From assembly GCA_963785115.1 (NCBI GenBank), contig CAWATY010000005.1:1-64000 (forward strand): 64,000 nt of DNA, read 5' to 3'. Below are positions 7,629 to 16,328 of this stretch, in pieces (positions within the stretch are counted from its first letter, which is position 1; each line of letters begins with the position of its first letter). Made by a program: the position numbers and the translations under genes. The notes under the pieces were generated by a model. That model made no database searches, was not told the DNA's origin, and was given only the letters and a program-made list of their open reading frames with translations. This stretch comes from JACCWP01 sp963785115 (GTDB lineage: Bacteria > Actinomycetota > Actinomycetes > Propionibacteriales > Nocardioidaceae).

Positions 7629-8852
7629 GTGCACGCCGGTGACGCGGTCGCGCGGGTCGTGCGCGAGGAGGGTACGTGCGTCCTCGCCACGATGGTCCGC
7701 GTCACCGGCAGCATCGACCTCGCGCAGGACGCGCTGCAGGACGCCGTCGTCCGCGCCCTCGAGCGGTGGCCACGCGACGGCATCCCGGACAACCCGCGCG
7801 GCTGGTTGCTCGTCACCGCCAAGCGCCGCGCCATCGACGTCGTGCGACGCGAGGCGAAGCGATCGGGGAAGGAGGCGGAGGCCATGGCGTCCGCCGAACC
7901 GCCCAGTGCGGACGAGTCTCCCGAAGTCGTCCGCGACGACTTGCTGCGTCTGGTGTTCACCTGCTGCCACCCGGCGCTCGCCGTCGACGCCCAGGTCGCG
8001 CTGGCGCTGCGCACGCTGGGCGGCCTGACCACGCCCGAGGTGGCGCGGGCGCTGCTGGTGCCCGAGGCCACGATGGCCAAGCGGCTGACCCGGGCCAAGC
8101 AGAAGATCGCACGAGCCGGCATCCCCTACCGCGTCCCCGCCGCCGAGGAGCTGCCCCAGCGGCTGGCGGGCGTCGCGGCCACCGTCTACCTCATCTTCAA
8201 CGAGGGGTACGCGGCCGGCGCCGGTGTCGAGCTGACCCGCGACTCGCTGACCGACGAAGCGGTGCGGCTCGCCCGCCTGCTGGTCGAGCTGATGCCCGAC
8301 GAGTCGACGGCCTTGGGCCTGCTGGCGCTGATGCTGCTGCAGAACTCGCGGCGAGCGGCGAGGGTCGACCCGGCCGGCCAGCCGGTCCTGCTCTCCGACC
8401 AGGACCGCACCCGCTGGGACGCCGCGGCCATCCGGGAGGGCGTCGAGCTGGTCGGCAGGGCCCTGCGTCGCTCACCCGACCGGCCGGAGGCGTACGCGGT
8501 GCAGGCGGCGATCGCCGCCTGCCACGCCCTCGCGCCGACGTATGCGAGCACCGACTGGCGAGCGGTCGTCTCCTGGTACGACGTCCTGCTCGATGTGCAG
8601 GACACACCGGTGGTGCGGCTCAACCGGGCGGTCGCGGTGGGGGAGCGGGACGGCCCGGCCGCGGGACTGGACCTGGTCGACGCGATCGACGGCCTGGACG
8701 GCTACGTCTGGTGGCACGCGAGCAGGGCCGAGCTGCTGCACCGGCTCGACCGGCACGACGAGGCGCGGGCTGCGTACGCCAGCGCCGAGGCGCTCGGGAT
8801 GAGCGAGCCCCAGCTGGGCCACCTGCACCGCCGGGTCGGCGACGACCCGTGA
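7629..8852 (+). CDS. ECF sigma factor of the ECF42 group with long C-terminal extension
   Basis: A 407-aa protein. The first about 170 residues hold sigma region 2 (DLAQDALQDAVVRALERWP, then PRGWLLVTAKRRAIDVVRREAKR) and region 4 (ALRTLGGLTTPEVARALLVPEATMAKRLTRAKQKI). The remaining 230 residues form the alpha-helical, TPR-like extension diagnostic of ECF42 (VYLIFNEGYAAGAG, ALGLLALMLLQNSRRAARVD, DVQDTPVVRLNRAVAVGE). These sigma factors have no classical anti-sigma factor; the extension is thought to control activity. The GTG start lies 3 bases after the DGPF gene stop, so the two are coupled. Confidence 0.88.
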   Translation: MHAGDAVARVVREEGTCVLATMVRVTGSIDLAQDALQDAVVRALERWPRDGIPDNPRGWLLVTAKRRAIDVVRREAKRSGKEAEAMASAEPPSADESPEVVRDDLLRLVFTCCHPALAVDAQVALALRTLGGLTTPEVARALLVPEATMAKRLTRAKQKIARAGIPYRVPAAEELPQRLAGVAATVYLIFNEGYAAGAGVELTRDSLTDEAVRLARLLVELMPDESTALGLLALMLLQNSRRAARVDPAGQPVLLSDQDRTRWDAAAIREGVELVGRALRRSPDRPEAYAVQAAIAACHALAPTYASTDWRAVVSWYDVLLDVQDTPVVRLNRAVAVGERDGPAAGLDLVDAIDGLDGYVWWHASRAELLHRLDRHDEARAAYASAEALGMSEPQLGHLHRRVGDDP

Positions 8853-8856
8853 GTGC

Positions 8857-10329
8857 CTACTCGGGGTCGTTCGCGTGGTCGCCGCCGATCACGTACGGGG
8901 TCGTGACGCCGGTGTACATCAGGTGCGTGACCAAGCCCTCGCTGGCGTGCTCGAGGTTGTGGCAGTGGTCCATCCAGATACCCGGGTTGTCGGCGACGAA
9001 CGCGATCTCGTAGGTCTCGTTGTCCAGCACGTCGAGGGAGTCGATCCACCACGGGCTGCCGGTCGCCGGCTCGCCGTCGCGCGTGAGCACGACCGCGTGG
9101 TGGCCGTGCAGGTGCATCGGGTGCACCTGACCGCTGTCGTTGGTGATCTCCATGACGACGATGTCGCCCTCGGTGACGGTGAACATCGGGACGTCGGGGT
9201 AGAGATGGCCGTTGATCGTCCACCAGAAGCCCGGGCGCCCGTCCAGGAAGGCGAGCCGGCGGCCGATCCGGTACTCGAAGTGCCGGTCGGCGTCGGCCGG
9301 GTCGAAGCCGAGCGGTGCCGGGGTGCCGTACGACAGCAGGTCGAGGTCGTCGCCGGGGTCGTCACTGGTCACGACCTCTCCGTCGGACGGGCCGACCGCG
9401 AGCCGCGACCCGCCACCGAACTCCACGCTGGCCGCCGTCCCGTCGTCGGGGACCGTGATCAGCAGGTCGGCACGTCCGCCGGCAGGCACGACGACCGTCT
9501 GGTCCTCCACCGTCGTGGGCTCGTTCACGTCGTGCCCGTCCACCGCGACCAGCTGGTACGAGCTGCCGCTCACCCAGGTCCGGACCCGGCCGGTGTTGGT
9601 GTTGATGACGCGGACCAGCGCGGTCGAGCCCGGGTGCGCCTCGATCGGCACCGTGCCGACCGCCCCGTCGACGGTGCGGTTGCCGGAGTAGCTGTGCACC
9701 AGCGCCACCACGTCGGTGGCGGGAGGCTCGGCGGGCTCGCGGCGGGGCAGCACGACCAAGGCGCCGAGCAGGCCCTTGGCCACCTGGACGTCGGAAACCT
9801 GGTGCGAGTGGTACCAGTAGGTGCCGGCGTCCTCGGCGACGAAGCGGTAGACGTAGTCGTCGCCCGGTGCCACGGCGTCCTGGGTGATCCCGGCGACGCC
9901 GTCCTCCGCGTTCGGCACGTCGACGCCGTGCCAGTGCAGCGCGATCCCGTCGTCGACCGACTCGTTGACCAGCCGTACCTCGAGCAGGTCGCCCTGGTGG
10001 ACGGTGATCTGCGGTCCGGGGGTCTCGCCGTTCAGGGTGATGGCGTCGACGCTGCGCCCGTCGTCGCCACCCAGCTCGAACGTCTCCGATCGGGCGGTCA
10101 GCGTCACCGAGACGTCGGCGGGCCCTTCGGGTCCGGTCAGGTCGGCGACGCTGACGGGGTCGTCCATCGCCATGTCGGACGAGCCGCCCCCGTAGTCGGG
10201 ATAGCCCATGTCCATCGCGGAGAACGAGTCGGGCAGCAGGCTCTGCCACCACATCCAGCCCAACACCCCGACGATCGCGAGGGTGACGGCAGCGCCTACT
10301 GCGGCGCCGATCTTGCGGCCACGGGTCAC
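8857..10329 (-). CDS. Membrane-anchored multicopper oxidase
   Basis: A 490-aa oxidase that reduces O2 to water while oxidising a substrate outside the cell. An N-terminal anchor (IGAAVGAAVTLAIVGVLGWMW) is followed by three cupredoxin domains. Copper ligands are visible as HWHG, WYHSH, HPMHLHGHH and HCHNLEHASEGL. The residue in the axial T1 position is leucine, which usually goes with a high redox potential. The frame is open to 10509, but the GTG at 10329 overlaps the previous stop as GTGA and begins just before the anchor, so it is chosen. The substrate is unknown; Cu(I), Mn(II) or phenolics are family possibilities. Confidence 0.87.
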   Translation of the reverse strand: MTRGRKIGAAVGAAVTLAIVGVLGWMWWQSLLPDSFSAMDMGYPDYGGGSSDMAMDDPVSVADLTGPEGPADVSVTLTARSETFELGGDDGRSVDAITLNGETPGPQITVHQGDLLEVRLVNESVDDGIALHWHGVDVPNAEDGVAGITQDAVAPGDDYVYRFVAEDAGTYWYHSHQVSDVQVAKGLLGALVVLPRREPAEPPATDVVALVHSYSGNRTVDGAVGTVPIEAHPGSTALVRVINTNTGRVRTWVSGSSYQLVAVDGHDVNEPTTVEDQTVVVPAGGRADLLITVPDDGTAASVEFGGGSRLAVGPSDGEVVTSDDPGDDLDLLSYGTPAPLGFDPADADRHFEYRIGRRLAFLDGRPGFWWTINGHLYPDVPMFTVTEGDIVVMEITNDSGQVHPMHLHGHHAVVLTRDGEPATGSPWWIDSLDVLDNETYEIAFVADNPGIWMDHCHNLEHASEGLVTHLMYTGVTTPYVIGGDHANDPE

Positions 10330-10754
10330 GCCGCGGCGGGCTCCGACTCCTGGGCGGGAGTCGTCTTGGTGGCACGGGCGGCCATGCTCGCCAACCCGGC
10401 GACGGCCAGCGCGTTGAGACCGTGCAGGGCACCGACGATCGGTACCCCGAAGGACAGGAACGCGAGAACGACCTGGAGCACGACGGCGAGCAGAACGAAC
10501 CCGGCCCACTTGACGCCGCCGACGACGCCGGAGAAGAACGAGACGATGAACAGCAGCAGCGCCAGCGCGGGGATCACCATGATCCCGACGATGCCGTGGA
10601 TGGCGTGCCCGGAGTTGCCGTCGTAGTCCTCGTCGATGACCAGGCCGTTGTCGATGTCATGCAGGGCGAGGAACCAGGCGAAGGCGATGCTGGCGACTTG
10701 GATGAGCACGCCGAGCGCCACGAGATTGGCCAGTACGCGGTAGACGGATCGCAT
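10326..10754 (-). CDS. Four-helix membrane protein (DUF6220-like), partner of the multicopper oxidase
   Basis: A 142-aa protein starting MRSVYRVLANLVALGVLIQVAS, with about four membrane helices. Conserved-looking histidines lie at helix ends (LALHDIDNG, GHAIHGIVG, ALHGLNAL), which hint at haem or metal contact. The pattern resembles DUF6220 proteins, but that is from memory of the family. GGAG lies before the ATG, and its stop overlaps the oxidase GTG, so the two proteins are probably made in a fixed ratio and may work together. Confidence 0.65.
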   Translation of the reverse strand: MRSVYRVLANLVALGVLIQVASIAFAWFLALHDIDNGLVIDEDYDGNSGHAIHGIVGIMVIPALALLLFIVSFFSGVVGGVKWAGFVLLAVVLQVVLAFLSFGVPIVGALHGLNALAVAGLASMAARATKTTPAQESEPAAA

Positions 10755-10974
10755 GCTTCTCCACCCCTGTGTCGTGGGCCGGGGGCCCGGGCCCTCCGCG
10801 CAGGCTAGTGACCGGCGGCCCGAGACGGCAGTCCTTTTCGCCGAGTCGCCCGATTTCGGCTCCGTCCCGCCCGGCTCGGCGGTTCGAGGGGATGCCAGCG
10901 TTCGGCTGCGCGCGGAGCGCGTCGAACCGCATGGTGGGGAGCGACCCACTCGCGACCCTACCTCAGGGGATGCC

Positions 10975-11472
10975 ATGACGAGCCCGCAGATGCCCGACCC
11001 CAATGCGCCCGCCGGTGCTCCCGCCCAGGTGCCCGTCGCGCCGCAGCTGCCGGCCCAGCACCCGTACGCCGCGCAGATGGCTGCGGTGCAGCAGCCCGGG
11101 CCGGCCGTCGGACCGATCGGCACGGTTCGGGCGACCGGCACGTGCGTGCTGCTCGTCTTCGTCACCCTCGGCATCTACTCGTTGGTCTGGTACTACCAGG
11201 TCCACGAGGAGATGAAGCGCCACACGAACGACGGTCTCGGTGGCGGACTGGCGCTCGTGCTCGCCTTCTTCGTCGGTGTCGTGTCGCCGTTCCTGGCCTC
11301 GGCCGAGGTCGGCAACATGTACGCCCGCCGCGGCGAGGCCAAGCCGGTCTCGGGCGCGACCGGGCTGTGGGCCTTTCCCGGGTTCCTGCTGCTCCTCATC
11401 GGCCCGTTCGTCTGGTTCGCGAAGACCAACGGGGCGCTGAACAACTACTGGCGTTCCCTCGGCGCCCGATAG
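10975..11472 (+). CDS. DUF4234 membrane protein
   Basis: A 165-aa protein. Residues 1-50 are a proline/alanine/glutamine-rich cytoplasmic tail (QMPDPNAPAGAPAQVPVAPQ). Three membrane helices follow. The first has the family signature LGIYSLVWYYQVHEEMKRH, and the third ends KTNGALNNYWRSLG. AGGGG lies 7 bases before the ATG. Function is unknown; members are common in actinobacteria and often carry similar disordered N-terminal tails. It does not appear to be in an operon. Confidence 0.85.
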   Translation: MTSPQMPDPNAPAGAPAQVPVAPQLPAQHPYAAQMAAVQQPGPAVGPIGTVRATGTCVLLVFVTLGIYSLVWYYQVHEEMKRHTNDGLGGGLALVLAFFVGVVSPFLASAEVGNMYARRGEAKPVSGATGLWAFPGFLLLLIGPFVWFAKTNGALNNYWRSLGAR

Positions 11473-11523
11473 AGACGCCCCGAAACGGGTGCGCTGAGGG
11501 TCAGCATCCGCCGTCGGCGGCCC

Positions 11524-11529
11524 TACCGT
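11524..11529 (+). promoter_or_regulatory. -10 element TACCGT of a leaderless promoter
   Basis: Seven bases separate this hexamer from the ATG at 11537, so transcription would start at or next to the start codon. No ribosome binding site is present. Confidence 0.55.
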
Positions 11530-11536
11530 GTCCTCC

Positions 11537-12154
11537 ATGGCGTCAGCGGGTCGCACGTGGCACGTGCTGCTGCTGGGCGGTGCAAGCGGTGTCGGCAAGA
11601 CGTCGTTGGCATCCGCGCTGGGTCAGCACTACCGCGTCGGGGTGACGCAGCTGGACGACATCCAGACCGCCCTCGAGACGATCACCACTCCGGAACAACA
11701 GCCACTGATCCACTTCTGGCGGACGAACTGGGCCGAGTTCAGCGCGTACACCGACGACGAGCACGTGGACCACTTCCTCGAGGTCTGCCGCGAGGTCTAC
11801 AGCCGGGCGCTCGCCGCGGTGGTCGCCGATCACCTGGACGGCGGGATGCCGGTCATCATCGAGGGCGACTTCATCCTGCCTGAGCTGGCGACCCGCGCAG
11901 ACTTCGACGGCCAACCCAACGACGGTCGGGTGCGCGCCCTGTTCCTCGAGGAGCACGACGAGGCACAGATAGCGGCCAACGTCGTCAGCCGGGAAGCCGA
12001 CGGCGGTGCCTACGACGCGTCGCTGCCCGCACGTACCAGTGCCCTCAAGGCCCGCTGGCTGCAGCGGGAGTGCGAGCGACTCGGCATCCCGACCGTTGCC
12101 GCACGTCCCTGGACCTCGGCGACCGCGCGCGCCGTCGCGGCGATCTCGGTCTGA
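11537..12154 (+). CDS. P-loop kinase-like protein (related to 2-phosphoglycerate-kinase type)
   Basis: A 205-aa protein with a strong Walker A, LLLGGASGVGKTSLASAL, near the start. An acidic Walker B-like VIIEGDFILPEL is followed by arginine-rich segments that could form a lid. The spacing resembles small-molecule kinases of the adenylate-kinase-like group. A GTG at 11528 is in frame, but the ATG at 11537 fits the leaderless promoter better. The substrate is unknown. It converges on the META lipoprotein gene. Confidence 0.6.
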   Translation: MASAGRTWHVLLLGGASGVGKTSLASALGQHYRVGVTQLDDIQTALETITTPEQQPLIHFWRTNWAEFSAYTDDEHVDHFLEVCREVYSRALAAVVADHLDGGMPVIIEGDFILPELATRADFDGQPNDGRVRALFLEEHDEAQIAANVVSREADGGAYDASLPARTSALKARWLQRECERLGIPTVAARPWTSATARAVAAISV

Positions 12155-12163
12155 GTTCGGCGG

Positions 12164-12178
12164 CTGACCCGGGGTCAG
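12164..12178. terminator. Small palindrome between convergent genes
   Basis: CTGACCC-G-GGGTCAG lies between the kinase stop (12154) and the META gene, overlapping that gene's stop codon. It is short and has no T tract; a terminator role is only suggested by position. Confidence 0.3.
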
Positions 12179-12990
12179 GCGGCGCGGTACAGCAATCCGT
12201 GCTTGCCCAGGGTCAGCGTCAGCGAGTCGCCGTCCAACGCGTACTGGATCTCACCGGGGCGCAGCACTCGGAGCACGTCGGCCTCGACACTGCCCGCGGT
12301 GCCCGGGCAGGCGATCTGCGTCATGACCAGGCCCTTGAGCGTGAGGGTGTCGCCGGCCAGGTCGGCCGTCGCGGAGCCGGAGTTGCAGCCGGTACGGACC
12401 AGCACGACTCCGTCGTCACGCAGTCGCAGGGTGGAGGTCGCCCCGCCCGGCACGCTGCCCACAGAGGCGCCGGGCCCGGCGCCGTCGATCACGCCGTTGA
12501 GCACCCACCGGGTGTCGTCCAGCGCGGCGTCGGAGCCGGACTGCGGAGCCAGCTGGAGCTGGGTGTCGCCGGCGGTCAACGTCAGCGCCTGGCCGTCCAG
12601 GGCATAGTCGGGGTTGGCGGAGAGGAAGTCCGCGAGCCACTTGTCCTGGTCCATCCGGGCCGGGTCACAGCCCATCTCGGTGCCGCCGACCTGGTCGACG
12701 GTCAGGACGCCGTCGGCGTAGCGGGCGCGGGCACTCATGTGGTTGCAGCCGGCGTACGCGGTGATGCCGTCGTCGGTGAAGCCGATCTGCAGTTCGGTGC
12801 CGTCGACGAGCGGCTGCTGCTCGCCATCGACCGTGCGCTCCGACCCCACGTACGCCCGACCCTGCAGCGCGTCGTCCTTGGCCGACCACGGGTCGGCCGG
12901 CTGCAGGCCCGGGTCCTGCTCCGCGGCGGCGCAACCGGAGACGGCGAGCAGCAGCGCGGGCATGGCGAGGACGGCGAGGCGAGCGCTCAT
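12175..12990 (-). CDS. META-domain lipoprotein with two META repeats
   Basis: A 271-aa lipoprotein. The signal MSARLAVLAMPALLLAVSGC ends in a lipobox with lipidated C20. Two META (HslJ-like) domains follow. The first has ITAYAGCNHMSARARYADGVL and TEMGCDPARMDQDKWLADFL; the second has VLVRTGCNSGSATADLAGDTL and TQIACPGTAGSVEADVL. The paired cysteines in each domain fit the usual disulphide. META domains bind or protect in the envelope; no specific role can be given. It ends 21 bp from the converging kinase gene. Confidence 0.85.
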   Translation of the reverse strand: MSARLAVLAMPALLLAVSGCAAAEQDPGLQPADPWSAKDDALQGRAYVGSERTVDGEQQPLVDGTELQIGFTDDGITAYAGCNHMSARARYADGVLTVDQVGGTEMGCDPARMDQDKWLADFLSANPDYALDGQALTLTAGDTQLQLAPQSGSDAALDDTRWVLNGVIDGAGPGASVGSVPGGATSTLRLRDDGVVLVRTGCNSGSATADLAGDTLTLKGLVMTQIACPGTAGSVEADVLRVLRPGEIQYALDGDSLTLTLGKHGLLYRAA

Positions 12991-13002
12991 GGGGGTGGGA
13001 CG

Positions 13003-14721
13003 TTACTCCTGGGCTCTGGGTTCCCCCGGCCGCCTCAGCACGCGGGCCTCCCAGGGGCGCAGGTCGGCCAGCCCGTCCGTGGGCGGCTCGGCGACGTTGC
13101 CGAGCACCACCTCGGCGGCACGCCACGTCTCGCCACCTAGTGCCGCCGCGTTCAGAGGCTGAGGATCGCTCGACACGTTGCACAGCACCAGCAGCTCGAC
13201 GCCGTCGTGAGCGCGGGTGTACGCGTACACCCGCTCGTGCTGCGGCAGCAGCATGGTGAAGTCGCCGTGCGCGACCACCGGGTCGGTGTGCCGCAACGCG
13301 ATCAGCCGCCGGTAGTGGTGGAAGACCGAGCCGGGGTCCGCGCGCGCCGCCCGGGCGTTGACGTCGACGTGGTTCGGGTTGACAGGCAGCCACGGCACGC
13401 CGGTGCTGAACCCGGCCTGCGGCGAGTCGTCCCACTGCATCGGGGTGCGGGCGTTGTCCCGGCTCCGGGCACGCAGCTGGTCGAGCACGACGTCCGGGTC
13501 GAGACCAGCCGCCACCCGCTCGTCGTACGCGCGCAGCGACTCGATGTCGGAGAAGTCGTCGCGGGACGCAAACGGCGCGTTCGTCATCCCCAGCTCCTCG
13601 CCCTGGTAGACGTAGGGCGTGCCACGGTGCAGGTGTAGCAGCGTGCCGAGACAGGTCGCCGAACGCTCCCGCCACGCACCGTCGTCACCGAAACGGGACA
13701 CCACCCGAGGCTGGTCGTGGTTGTTCCAGTACAGGCTGTTCCACCCGCGCTCAGCGAGCGCCTCCTGCCAGCGCCTGAACGACGCCTTCAGGTCGCGCAG
13801 GTCGAGCCGGAACGCGTCCCACTTGGTCGGGCCGTGGTCGAGCCCCACATGCTCGAACTGGAACACCATGTCGACCTCGCGCCGGGCCGGGTCGGTGAAC
13901 AGCACCGCGTCGTTGATCGTGACGCCCGGCATCTCGCCGACCACCAGCAGATCGGCGTCGCGGCCGGCGAAGACCTCGGCGTGCATCTCGGCGAGGAACT
14001 CGTGGATCCGCGGCCCGCACAGGACGGCGCGCCCCGGCCAGGCGTAATCCTCGCCCGCGGCCACGACGCCGTCGGGCAGTGCAGGGTCCTTGGAGATGTG
14101 GTCGATCACGTCCATCCGGAAGCCGTCGACGCCCTTGTCCAGCCACCACCGCATCATCCGGTGCACCGCCTGGCGCACCCGCGGGTTCTCCCAGTTGAGG
14201 TCCGGCTGCTTGCTCGAGAACAGGTGCAGGTAGTACTCGCCGGTCGCCTCGTCCAGCTCCCAGGCCGGCCCGGAGAAGGTGGAGCGCCAGTTGTTCGGGG
14301 GACCAGAGTTGGGGCTGCCAGGCTTCGGACGCCGCCACCAGTACCAGTCCCGCTTCGGATTGTCGGTGCTCGACCTCGACTCGACGAACCACGGGTGCTC
14401 GTCGGAGGTGTGGTTGACCACCAGGTCCATGACCAGCTTCATCCCGCGGGAGTGGACCGCCTCGAGCAGCTCGTCGAAGTCGGCCATCGTGCCGAACACC
14501 GGGTCGATTGCCTGGTAGTCGCTGATGTCGTAGCCGTTGTCGTCCTGCGGCGACGCGTACACCGGGCACAGCCACAGCACGTCGACGCCGAGCGCCTCCA
14601 GGTGATCGAGGCGCGCGGTGACGCCGCGCAGGTCACCGATGCCGTCGCCGTCGGAGTCGGCGAAGCTGCGCGGGTAGACCTGGTAGACGACTGCGGTACG
14701 CCACCAGGGGGTGTCGGTCAC
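13003..14721 (-). CDS. GH13 alpha-glucosidase (oligo-1,6-glucosidase type)
   Basis: A 572-aa cytoplasmic glycoside hydrolase. The conserved GH13 regions are all present: VMDLVVNHTS, GFRMDVIDHI (nucleophile Asp), VGEMPGV (acid/base Glu) and NHDQPRVVSRFG (transition-state Asp). The N-terminus WWRTAVVYQVYPRSFADSDGDGIGDL is typical of the alpha-glucosidase/isomaltase/trehalose-hydrolase subgroup. The likely substrates are short alpha-glucosides; the exact linkage cannot be read. The GTG start overlaps the purU stop (GTGA), making it the third gene of an operon whose other genes are not sugar-related. Confidence 0.88.
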   Translation of the reverse strand: MTDTPWWRTAVVYQVYPRSFADSDGDGIGDLRGVTARLDHLEALGVDVLWLCPVYASPQDDNGYDISDYQAIDPVFGTMADFDELLEAVHSRGMKLVMDLVVNHTSDEHPWFVESRSSTDNPKRDWYWWRRPKPGSPNSGPPNNWRSTFSGPAWELDEATGEYYLHLFSSKQPDLNWENPRVRQAVHRMMRWWLDKGVDGFRMDVIDHISKDPALPDGVVAAGEDYAWPGRAVLCGPRIHEFLAEMHAEVFAGRDADLLVVGEMPGVTINDAVLFTDPARREVDMVFQFEHVGLDHGPTKWDAFRLDLRDLKASFRRWQEALAERGWNSLYWNNHDQPRVVSRFGDDGAWRERSATCLGTLLHLHRGTPYVYQGEELGMTNAPFASRDDFSDIESLRAYDERVAAGLDPDVVLDQLRARSRDNARTPMQWDDSPQAGFSTGVPWLPVNPNHVDVNARAARADPGSVFHHYRRLIALRHTDPVVAHGDFTMLLPQHERVYAYTRAHDGVELLVLCNVSSDPQPLNAAALGGETWRAAEVVLGNVAEPPTDGLADLRPWEARVLRRPGEPRAQE

Positions 14722-15575
14722 CGGAAGACGACGGTGCGCGCGCCGTTGACGAGGACCCGGCTCTCGGCGTGCCAGCGCACGGCCCGGGCGAGTACCCGGG
14801 CCTCGATGTCGCGGCCGGCCTGCACGAGGTCGTCCGGCGACATGGAGTGGTTCACCCGCTCGACGTCCTGCTCGATGATCGGCCCCTCGTCGAGGTCGGC
14901 GGTGACGTAGTGCGCGGTGGCGCCGATCTGCTTGACGCCGCGGGCGTGGGCCTGGTGGTAGGGCCGGGCGCCCTTGAAGCCGGGAAGGAACGAGTGGTGG
15001 ATGTTGATCGCCCGGCCCGCCAGCGCCTGGCAGGTGTCGTCGCCGAGCACCTGCATGTAGCGCGCCAGCACCACCAGGTGCACGTCGAGCTCGTCGACCA
15101 GCGACAGCAGCTTGGCCTCGGCGTCTGCCTTGGTGTCGGGCGTCACCGGCAGGTGGTGGAACGGCACGTCGTACTGGACGGCGAGCTGTTCGGCGTCCCG
15201 GTGGTTGGACACGATCGCCGGCACGTCGATGTTGAGGGCGCCGGTACGCCAGCGGAACAGCAGGTCGTTGAGGCAGTGGCCAGACCGCGACGCCATGATC
15301 AGCGTCCGGTACGGCGCGTGCGTTGCCACCAGCCGCCAGGACATCGCCCAGGTGTCGGCGACGGAGGCGAAGCCCTCGCGCAGCTCGGCCAGGCTCACCC
15401 GCGGGTCGATCATCTCGACGTGCACCCGCATGAAGAAGCGACCCTCGACCCGGTCGTCGAACTGCTGGCTGTCCACGATGTTGGCCGAGCTGCGGACGAG
15501 GAACGACGCGACGGCGTGCACGATGCCCGGCCGGTCAGGACAGGCCAGGGTCAAGACGTACTCAGGGGTGCTCAC
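14718..15575 (-). CDS. purU: Formyltetrahydrofolate deformylase
   Basis: A 285-aa enzyme that hydrolyses 10-formyl-THF to THF and formate. An N-terminal ACT domain (YVLTLACPDRPGIVHAVASFLV) is followed by a formyltransferase-fold domain with INIHHSFLPGFKGARPYHQA and ATAHYVTADLDEGPIIEQD. The catalytic Asn, His and Asp are visible. The GTG start overlaps the upstream stop by GTGA. purU genes near dimethylglycine/sarcosine genes are known from Arthrobacter-type clusters, where they drain C1-folate made by demethylation. The betaine block across the divergent promoter fits that role. Confidence 0.92.
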   Translation of the reverse strand: MSTPEYVLTLACPDRPGIVHAVASFLVRSSANIVDSQQFDDRVEGRFFMRVHVEMIDPRVSLAELREGFASVADTWAMSWRLVATHAPYRTLIMASRSGHCLNDLLFRWRTGALNIDVPAIVSNHRDAEQLAVQYDVPFHHLPVTPDTKADAEAKLLSLVDELDVHLVVLARYMQVLGDDTCQALAGRAINIHHSFLPGFKGARPYHQAHARGVKQIGATAHYVTADLDEGPIIEQDVERVNHSMSPDDLVQAGRDIEARVLARAVRWHAESRVLVNGARTVVFR

Positions 15576-16300
15576 CGCGGCAATCCTGGCATGAGCGCCA
15601 CGTACACCGTGTTGGCGGACTCGCCGCCGGTGAGCGGGTTGGCGAACGTGACCACGTGTGCCTGCGCGCTGGCGAAGACCGCGTCGAGCAGGGCGCCGAA
15701 CTCGGCGTCGGGCGGGTCGTCGGACCAGAGCGCGAAGACGCCGCCGGGATGTACGTGGCGGGCGAGCTGCGCCAGCCCCTGTGCGGTGTAGAAGGGGGCG
15801 TGGCTCGGGTGCAGCACGTGCCGCGGCGTGTGGTCGATGTCGACCAGGACAGCGTGGAACAGCCGGTCCCTCGCGTCGGGGTCGAGCCCGCCGCCCCCCG
15901 CGGCCCGCCCGAAGAAGTCGGCGGTGGCCAACCGGCAGCGCGGATCGCTCGCCAGCCCGGCGACGTCGGGAAGCAGCCCGCGCCGATGCCACTCGACCAC
16001 CTCGTCGAGGGCTTCGAGGACGGTGAGCGACCGCACCCGCGCGTCGGCCAGCACGGCCTGGGCGGTGTAGCCGAGACCGAGTCCGCCGACCACGACGTCC
16101 AGGTCGTCGCCCGTCACGGCCGCGAGCCCGAGCCGGGCCAGCGCGACCTCGCCGGCGGTGAACAGGCTCGACATGAGGAACTCGTCGTCGAGCTTGGCCT
16201 CGTAGACGTCGACCTGCAGCGACGGCTCCAGCCGCCGGCGCAGGCTGATCGCCCCCATCGGCGTCTGGGTCCAGGCGAGCTCCTCGAAGCGTGCACCCAT
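15572..16300 (-). CDS. Spermidine-synthase-like (SAM-fold) protein
   Basis: A 242-aa Rossmann-fold protein. It shows the motif I glycine loop DDLDVVVGGLGLGYTAQAVL, a following acidic strand (LTVLEALDEVVEWHRRG), and VLVDIDHTPRHVLHPSHAPFY, which occupies the aminopropyltransferase active-site region. The N-terminal beta hairpin of true spermidine synthases is reduced, so polyamine synthesis is doubtful. It is the first gene of an operon with purU and the GH13 enzyme, and its start is 28 bp from the divergent iclR start. AGGA lies 7 bases before the ATG. Confidence 0.7.
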   Translation of the reverse strand: MGARFEELAWTQTPMGAISLRRRLEPSLQVDVYEAKLDDEFLMSSLFTAGEVALARLGLAAVTGDDLDVVVGGLGLGYTAQAVLADARVRSLTVLEALDEVVEWHRRGLLPDVAGLASDPRCRLATADFFGRAAGGGGLDPDARDRLFHAVLVDIDHTPRHVLHPSHAPFYTAQGLAQLARHVHPGGVFALWSDDPPDAEFGALLDAVFASAQAHVVTFANPLTGGESANTVYVALMPGLPR

Positions 16301-16316
16301 GGTGTCGTCCTGCCGC

Positions 16317-16322
16317 TAGTGT
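16317..16322 (+). promoter_or_regulatory. -10 element TAGTGT of leaderless iclR promoter
   Basis: Six bases separate the hexamer from the ATG at 16329. It lies in the 28-bp gap to the divergent operon, so binding here could affect both directions. Confidence 0.6.
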
Positions 16323-16328
16323 TCCGGC

